From Laetiporus sulphureus 93-53 (taxonomy: Eukaryota; Basidiomycota; Agaricomycetes; Polyporales; Laetiporaceae), in assembly GCF_001632365.1 (NCBI RefSeq), contig NW_024468580.1, positions 62,001 to 126,000 of the forward strand: 64,000 nucleotides of DNA. The letters run 5' to 3'. The translations under genes were made by a program, and so were the position numbers. Position 1 is the stretch's first letter; the number at the start of each line of letters is the position of its first letter. Below the pieces are notes generated by a model. That model did not search any database. It was not told the origin of the DNA and worked only from the letters and a program-made list of their open reading frames with translations. Positions 57,858-64,000 of the stretch are shown piece after piece.

Positions 57858-59580
57858 TCATGGATCTTGTGCTTAGCATTCTCTTCTACTACATGGCAAG
57901 GACACGCAGAGCCATTCATTGCTGTGATACTGTCCCTGCGAAGGAAATTGTACGTTCATGGCTATGTTTTCAGAAGTGTGGCATTCAGAAGTGTGTTCAT
58001 TTGCTCTTAGCAGCTTGCTTCCACAACAGCATCAACCCAGCTTCATGATGGATTGACAGGCGAGGAGTTTCTTCCAGCTGTAGGTACCCATTGGCTTTTG
58101 TTATCTGATCCTTTCTCATTGTCCTTTCTCATCACCACTTAAAACCATCTTTGGTTGCAATAAGCGAAGCAGATTAAGATGCACTGTGCCTCATCCATGA
58201 GGAGCTTACAGTCATAAGTGCTGTTCTGTATTAGGGCTTTTTCGCTTATTTCGGTTACCATCATGGATACCTGCTACACCCAGTAGAGATGCTTTTTTCC
58301 ATGTCCCCACCAAACTGGTCTTTGCAGTTGCTGAGTTACTGCCAGACAGCGACCTTGTGTGTCTGATCACCCTGTCCTGTCATATGCACTATATCAACAC
58401 CCCTTAGGAATACATGTGATTGGGTCATTTCTTCACATCCCTGGGGTCTGATTCACCATTGCGAAATGTGAAACTTTTTCTCGACTCACCTCCAGGACAG
58501 CAGCTGAAGGAGGTACTGGATACGTTGCATCACAGTTATATTTTGAGTATCATGCTCTGGCACAGGAGTAGCATCATTTGCCACCCTGTCTTGCCATCCA
58601 AACATGTGCCCTGCTTGCCCGACTTTTCATTCTCGACCTTGAAAACATTTCAGCTCCAGGCGGCTGCACTGTTTGATTCTTCTTTGTCTCAATGGACATT
58701 GAAGATGATTGATTCCACCTCACTAGCTGAGCTGACTTCAGTCACACCGGGTCTCGCTTTCTCTCCCTGGTCCCTTATCCTGGAGTGACTCATAATCCCT
58801 ACCCTCCGCATCCTATGAATTGAGGGTGAACTTACTCACCTTGCCCTCGATCTTTTCTTGCAGCACCATCATGGACTAGAGAAACTTCATATAGGGTGTC
58901 ATTCAGATTACGGCCATGTAGCCCGTTGACAAACCCCCCTTCAGATTTATCTCATCTGCAGGTTCTCACAGCGCCAACCATGTACCTTCTCCACATACTA
59001 GGCGACGAGCGCATAAGTGCCACCACTCTGGAGAGATTGATGATTCTTCCTAGTCTCCACTATGAGAAGGCCACCAAATTCATTTGCAGCCTCTCCAAGG
59101 TGCTCACGCTCGTCTCTGAGCTTGATGAGCTTTACTGGCTTAATTGCATGTTTCCTCTTTTCATGGCAGCAGGCATTGACGAAACACTGAACGATATCAT
59201 CGGACTTCTGATATGGGATGTTCAACTTCCTAACGTGAAGTACATTGTGTTGGAACAGGCATTGAGGGAGAATAAACAGAATTCCTTCAGTGTGTTGCTC
59301 TTGATAAGTCAGCCATTACTGATTGGTGTAGTTCGATAGCTAAAAGGTTGCAAAATAGAGTCAGTTATTCAGCTGGTTGCAGCAATTTCCCATTCTATCA
59401 AACTTGCAGCTATGGGAGGATGCTGTTGTTGACTGCACAGATGACATGGCACATTTTTGCACCACCTGTGCCACTTTATCTGATGTCTGGATGTATTCCA
59501 GTGGAAGGGAACTGAGCTGGGACTCCACCTCAGTGGTAGTCTCACACGGCAAGTTACTTTGTTCTGTTTTGAATTGAATT
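57858..59580 (+). CDS. Unrecognised multi-exon gene, possibly LRR/F-box-like
   Basis: Plus-strand frames: 57860-58048 (MDLVLSILFYYMARTRR), 58420-58788 (GHFFTSLGSDSPLRNVKLFL, TLKTFQLQAAALFDSSLSQW), 58896-59339 (VLTAPTMYLLHILGDERISA, ERLMILPSLHYEKATKFICS) and 59377-59577 (WEDAVVDCTDDMAHFCTTC). The Leu-spaced segments and repeated short beta-type blocks recall Agaricomycete F-box/LRR proteins, but I could not define an F-box or a repeat register. GT-AG introns of about 50-100 nt between frames are plausible. The frames are long and relatively free of stops, so this may be one of the few intact genes in the window. Confidence 0.35.
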
Positions 59581-60500
59581 GATTATTCTATTAACTTATA
59601 TCATGAGCTCAGGAAGCTTAAGGGGACCGCAATGCAGTAATTGTACATGTTACTCTGCGAGCGGTACTGTTGTAGACTGTACATGTGAAATTTATTGTCC
59701 AAGATCTGGAATCTACCATCATTAAATATTGTACATGATTCCACCAATTTAAGAAATGTGCGTATTTTCAATATGCGGAGATTGATTTGTGACTGTTACT
59801 CTCCTTGTGCTATTTCTCAACTATGTGAGGGCATATCACACAATTGCATATGAGGTCCATTATTATAAACTGAGCAAAATGTCATCTATTCAGAATTTAC
59901 CGCTGATCATATTGTGTGACTCAATAGTCATGCCCAGATTCCATATATGTCTATGGAGACATGATGAGCATAAATGTAAATGTCAATTTTTATATACCAG
60001 ATCGAATTTTAAATGCCTATTATGCGTTAAAAATGGCTTTATGTCTGGGGTGTATTTCTGCATATGCTCATGATAAATGATTAATTTATCTAAGAGGAGA
60101 CAAGGTAAATTGTGCACGTCATGAATGAAATAGGATGGTCCACAGTCACATAATACATAAATTAGTGCTCATGCACTCTTCAAGCACAGCCACAATTATT
60201 ATCAGCACTCTCCGCAGGTATGAAGATAATTATCACTGTGCTTGCAGACAGTGATAATTATTGATGCTGTCTGTAATAATTATTAATATAACAGTTTTTG
60301 TCATAAACTTGCTGTGACAGTGGCACATTATTATTTACTCTAATTGACCTCTATAATTAACTGCTATACACTCATGGCTGTCATTAACCTTCATGGCTCC
60401 ACTGGCAGTTAAACAATTATGATCTATACACATTGCAAAGTTTATGAGATCATGTGTTTAACTACCTGCACAACCTATATAGATATATTGTAGATGCTAT
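59581..60500. other. AT-rich, no recognised gene
   Basis: A 94-codon plus-strand frame (59789-60073) has no motif. 60200-60290 holds a short palindromic cluster around GTGATAATTATT. Confidence 0.3.
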
Positions 60501-60928
60501 CATAGACAAGTCCAATGAGAAGAATGAAGAACATCCTTATTCATAGGTCAACAAGAGCATCAACCACATGATAAGTATCAAAGGATAAAACATCAAAATT
60601 AACCTTATTAGCAGCTGCAACAAGTTAGTATTTATAGAATACATGAGAGCAGTTTCAGTCATGCTGTACGTGAATGTACTTGACTGAGTATTATGTGTGC
60701 TGTACCTGTAGAATATATGAGAGCAGTCTGGTCAATTTTATAAGTCCGTGTCCATATGAGTTGAAAGAAATGCTCTACTCACCTCAGTTACACTGTACAT
60801 GAATATTCTCAACTGAGGTGTTACTACCAAGGCATGTCACCCTATACCTACATGTTGGTCACATGTCCATGCTGTCAAGTCTGAGCTCCCCATTCTTCCC
60901 ATCACTCTGAAGTGGCTGCACTCCAACA
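60501..60928 (-). repeat. Copia 3' LTR (start at 60928, far end not fixed)
   Basis: Downstream of the copia RNase H stop on the minus strand, a pyrimidine run, then CTAGGGAGAG, precede TGTTGGAGTGCAGCC at 60928, a standard polypurine-tract/LTR start. The LTR end may be near 60460-60500 but I could not find a second copy to fix it. Confidence 0.55.
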
Positions 60929-61003
60929 CTCTCCCTAGGTCATGACATCGAAGAAAATGAAAGGAGAAATTAAAGGAAAAGTGAAGAAAAAAGAAAAAAA
61001 AAT

Positions 61004-62040
61004 CTAGACTGTGAGGCCAAGAAACTTGAGGTGCTTGAGAAGAGCTGGCTGAGGAAGGGCCTTGGTGAAAATATCAGCAGGGTTTTTGGTGCTGAGAATA
61101 TGATTGATCTGGATCTGCTTCCAGTGAACAGCTTCATGAAGCCAGTGGTATTGAACATTGAGGTGCCAGACCTGGGTGAAGTTGATGGAGCATTTTGCCA
61201 GGCTTTTGTCACCTGCACTATCCATCCTGAGGTTGATTGGAAGAGAAATACAAAGATAGACATCACCCATGAATTGATCCACATTGCAGTTTGCCCTGCA
61301 TGCATTGCTGTGATATATTCTGCCTCAGTGGTGGATAGAATGACCACATCCTGACACTGAAAACTCCATGTAACAGGACTGCTGGCCATTACCATGATGT
61401 GCCCCTGAGTTGATCATCGTGTGTCTGTGCAATTGGAGTAAGATGAGTCAGAATAAATCATTGGTTTGAGAGTGGAATGTGCATGGATGGTGCTGTAGTA
61501 GATAATGCTGTATTTCACCATTTCTTTGATGTCATGGTGAATGCACTTCAGTGCATGCCAGTGGATGATCCCAGGGTTCACCATATAGTGGCTCAACACC
61601 TGCACAGGGTATGCCAGATTCAGCTGAGTGGTGACTGATAAATACATGATAGCACCAAGCACCTTGCAGTAGGGTATGGTCACCATTTCAAGAGCTTCAT
61701 CTGGCATCACCTGCATAGGTGCCTTAGTGAGTTTCATTCTCAGTTTCAAAGGTGTGGACACTGGGTTCAACTTCTGCATGTTGAAATGTGCCAACATGCA
61801 CCACACATATGCTCCTTGGGTGAGTCACAGTGTATCTTTTGCCCGATCATGTTTGATAGCTACACTGAGCATATACTTCAGTTCTCCATCCCTGCTAAGC
61901 TTATATCATGCTGCTAAGTCTCCCTGAGTAACTGCAAGACCTGAGGTGGTATCAGAGACAGACATCACATCATCTGTGTAGGTGGCTGTAATGAAAGCAT
62001 CCAACATGCCAGTCAATTCTGGTGAATTTGTCCATGAGGG
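61004..62040 (-). pseudogene. Copia RT C-terminal half and RNase H
   Basis: From the junction at about 62040: MLDAFITATYTDDVM (Y-x-D-D catalytic motif of RT near 61975-62000), GELKYMLSVAI, AHFNMQKLNPVSTPLKLRMK (61750), then YCKVLGAIMYLSVTTQLNLA, and RNase H with ILSTTEAEYITAMHAGQTA (61315), WHLNVQYHWLHEAV and NPADIFTKALPQPALLKHLK, ending TGA at 61004. Stops occur at LAA-stop-YKLS (Trp expected), DTL-stop-LTQG and around 61390-61410. Confidence 0.85.
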
Positions 62041-62048
62041 GGGGGGGC

Positions 62049-62630
62049 TTTGCCCTACTATGTATATTCAAGCAGGCCATGACTGCCACTGATATTTGGC
62101 AGCCTGTGATGGAGAAGGAGATTTCAGGCTTATGAAAGATCAGAGCATGGTGGCTAATACTGAGGAAGGCTGACATGAATGTATTCGGATGCAAGTGGGC
62201 ATTCACACAAAAATTCAATGAGGATGGCAGGTGAAAACTGAAGGCCCACCTCATCATGAAAGGCTTCCATCAAATTATGGAGATGGACTATTTTGAGATG
62301 CATGCCTCCATCGTATGCTTCAAATCTCTCTGAGTGATTTGTGCACTGGCCACCTACCGCAGAATGGAGATGGGGCAGGATAACATTGAGAAGGCATACC
62401 TAAACACTTCATTGTCTGAAGAGGTCTCCATGGAGCAACCTCCAGGCTATGAGGACTTGGAGCATCCTGACTGGGTGTGTGCATTGGACCGTGCCCTCTA
62501 TGGTGTTATGCAATCAGGTAACAAGTGGTGTAAGGACTTGGATTTCACTTATTCTAACCTCAGTTTTTCCGTTCTCATGCAGATGAATGTGTGCTTGCTC
62601 AGATCGATGATGAAGGGCTCATGAGAAAAG
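62049..62630 (+). pseudogene. Copia RT N-terminal half, inverted relative to the rest
   Basis: Plus-strand reading: NVFGCKWAFTQKFNEDGR, LKAHLIMKGFHQIMEMDYFE, LATYRRMEMGQDNIEKAYLN and EQPPGYEDLEHPDWVCALDR with ALYGVMQSGNKWCKDLD, then SHADECVLAQIDDEG in another frame. This is the RVT_2 fingers/palm up to just before the YxDD motif. It belongs between integrase and the YTDD half but lies in the opposite orientation. A run of ten G residues (62038-62048) marks one junction. Confidence 0.88.
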
Positions 62631-62639
62631 TGATATATG

Positions 62640-64000
62640 CTGCAGTAGCAAGAGGTGCATCATTATCCCAAGATTTCTCATGCTGGGCAGCCTTTTTTAA
62701 CTCTCACAAAGCACAGCTTTTTACTAGAGTTCTGCTCGATCACTGCAGTGGCACAGGTTGCTGCATCTCAGAAGGCATCATGGCAGAGGTGTGGACTACT
62801 TCAGCACAACTGGTGAAGATATAGGGGCTGCCACCAGCAGTAGAGACCACTTGAGGGTCATGTCATCAACAGTTTAGTGAGGTGCGCTTTCCTCAAAAAT
62901 AACATTATGAGACCACACAATCACTCCCTGCAGACCTGCCGTCAGATCCCAGAGGCAGCAGTTGGCATCACCAGTGTAGCTGATGAGATGGCATTGATGA
63001 GATTTGGGTTCAACTTTGTGTGTAGGTCATCAGCAATCTTCATCCAAGCTTTTGAGCCAAAGACATGTAAGTGAGCAATGTTGAGTAGAGGACCTCACCA
63101 GCATTCATAAGGGGTATGTATGCTTCCCTTGATGTGCAGATGATACAAGTGACTTGAGATATGTGCTCATATGAAAAACATCAGCCTCAAAATAATTCAG
63201 AAGGTCAGAATCGTACAGCATGGCTCATGCATGATCAGTGAGCATACGATGCCCCTGCTCACTGACCCCATTCTCCTGAGATGTATATGGCACAGTTGGC
63301 TCAGAAACGATCTCATGTTGCTGCAGGTAGGTGGTCCACATGTCATTTGTAATCTCAGTGACATTGTCAAAATGCACCTTGCAGAGCTTCTGGCCAGTTT
63401 GATACTCTGTCATATGATGGAAGACCTGAAAACAATGTAGGGTGTCCTTCTTGGTCTTGTTAGTGAGAGAATAGACTGTCATAAATGATGATGCACCATC
63501 ATCAATTATCATCAGGTAGCACATGCTGCCTAGTGAGGATACCAGAAATGGGCTCATAAGATCAACATATATGCACTCCAGGAGCTGTGTCTCAACTTCT
63601 GAGGGGTGAAATGGAGTGTGAGTGTGCTTGCCTTTAATACAATCCTCACATCTATCAACCAGTTTGCCACTGTTGATGACCATCCCAGTAACTAGTGTGT
63701 TCTTCCTCATCTCTTCCACAGTTCACTCACTGATATGTCCTAAATGTCAATGCCAGGTTGTCACATCAGCAGTGGAATTGAGCTCAAGTACTGCCGGTGC
63801 ATGAGTGAGTAGGGCCTGAGAAAGATGCAGCAGGATCTTCAGGTCAACTTTCTCAAGTTCATCCTCATATAGATTTCCGAAAATAAGTGTATCAATAAGA
63901 ATCAGACATGATAATGGACCATGAATGGTCAGCTTGCCATGTTTCCCTGAGTATGTACATCTAGCTTGATCGAGACGTGACATGGAAATGAGATTCATCG
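62640..64000 (-). pseudogene. Copia integrase (pre-integrase zinc region and DDE core), partial
   Basis: Minus strand: 63747-63998 has ISMSRLDQARCTYSGKHGKL (end of protease/pre-integrase region). Around 63700-63760 the HHCC zinc region reads H-L-G-H-I-S and then CEDCIKGKHTHTPF, with one TGA before TVEEMRK. The DDE core at 63225-63600 shows VDLMSPF (first Asp), HFDNVTE (second Asp) and SQENGVSEQ (Glu). Beyond 63225 frames break up and the C-terminal integrase part (62640-63220) is only poorly readable. Confidence 0.8.

Larger units (their letters stand above)
60929..64000 (-). mobile_element. Ty1/copia element, 3' half, with internal inversion; truncated by window end
   Basis: Integrase (minus), then a plus-strand RT segment, then the rest of RT and RNase H (minus), then an LTR start. 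Apart from the flipped segment the order is the copia order. gag and the 5' LTR lie beyond the window. Confidence 0.85.

Noticed and set aside
61947..61959. TGGTATCAGAGAC, very like an initiator-tRNA primer-binding site for copia elements, on plus
   Set aside because: It lies inside the minus-strand RT coding sequence just after the YTDD motif, with no LTR end next to it; probably chance.
62038..62048. Run of G considered as a quadruplex or regulatory site
   Set aside because: A single homopolymer run at a rearrangement junction; noted only as a breakpoint mark.
1..64000. Search for tRNA genes by eye (B-box-like GGTTCGA motifs)
   Set aside because: The few GTTCGAA occurrences (for example 15372 and 50675) have no matching A box or cloverleaf that I could draw.

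Overview
The window looks like a transposon-rich, gene-poor stretch of a filamentous basidiomycete, most likely an Agaricomycete. The evidence is short GT-AG introns of about 50-90 nt, the mix of element types (DIRS, Ty1/copia, hAT, Tc1/mariner, CACTA/Tnp2), a chitin-synthase myosin-motor fragment, a WD40 gene and several protein families that I recall only from Agaricomycetes. The species assignment is inference. I saw no CRISPR array, rRNA or convincing tRNA. Almost every coding region is damaged by stops and frameshifts, and most stops that can be compared are C:G to T:A changes.

Layout. 0-1.4 kb: a copia gag relic between two copies of an LTR-start-like repeat, minus strand. 1.6-11.7 kb: two inverted copies of a dispersed repeat (called R here) enclose a minus-strand hAT transposase, a plus-strand mariner-like transposase and an intron-bearing minus-strand gene of unknown function. 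12.7-13.4 kb: fragment of a class V-type chitin synthase motor domain. 15.7-25.3 kb: a cluster of short elements with long terminal inverted repeats starting CACTG (family M here, no transposase), two of which sit inside an old DIRS copy. 25.6-30.96 kb: a nearly full-length DIRS element (gag, RT-RNase H, tyrosine recombinase) inserted in repeat R. 31.6-33.25 kb: a whole Tc1 element with TA duplications. 33.25-36.1 kb: a degraded Spt5-like (NGN/KOW) gene. 36.3-38.3 kb and 54.75-57.6 kb: two giant palindromes with 36-bp tandem repeats at their centres. 38.8-42.3 kb: a gene of unknown function. 42.4-43.8 kb: a single palindrome arm. 44.1-45.6 kb: a WD40 gene. 45.6-49.2 kb: unrecognised coding regions and minisatellites. 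49.4-53.5 kb: a Tnp2-type (CACTA-like) transposase. 57.8-59.6 kb: an unrecognised gene. 60.9-64 kb: a copia pol with part of its reverse transcriptase flipped.

The insertions can be ordered: R repeat and hAT are older; DIRS copies went into R; family M went into DIRS copy 1 and into the hAT gene; Tc1 went into R near the Spt5-like gene. The best candidates for undescribed biology are family M (3-bp target duplications, chimeric arms) and the foldback-like palindromes. All comparisons were made by eye; no alignment or search was run.
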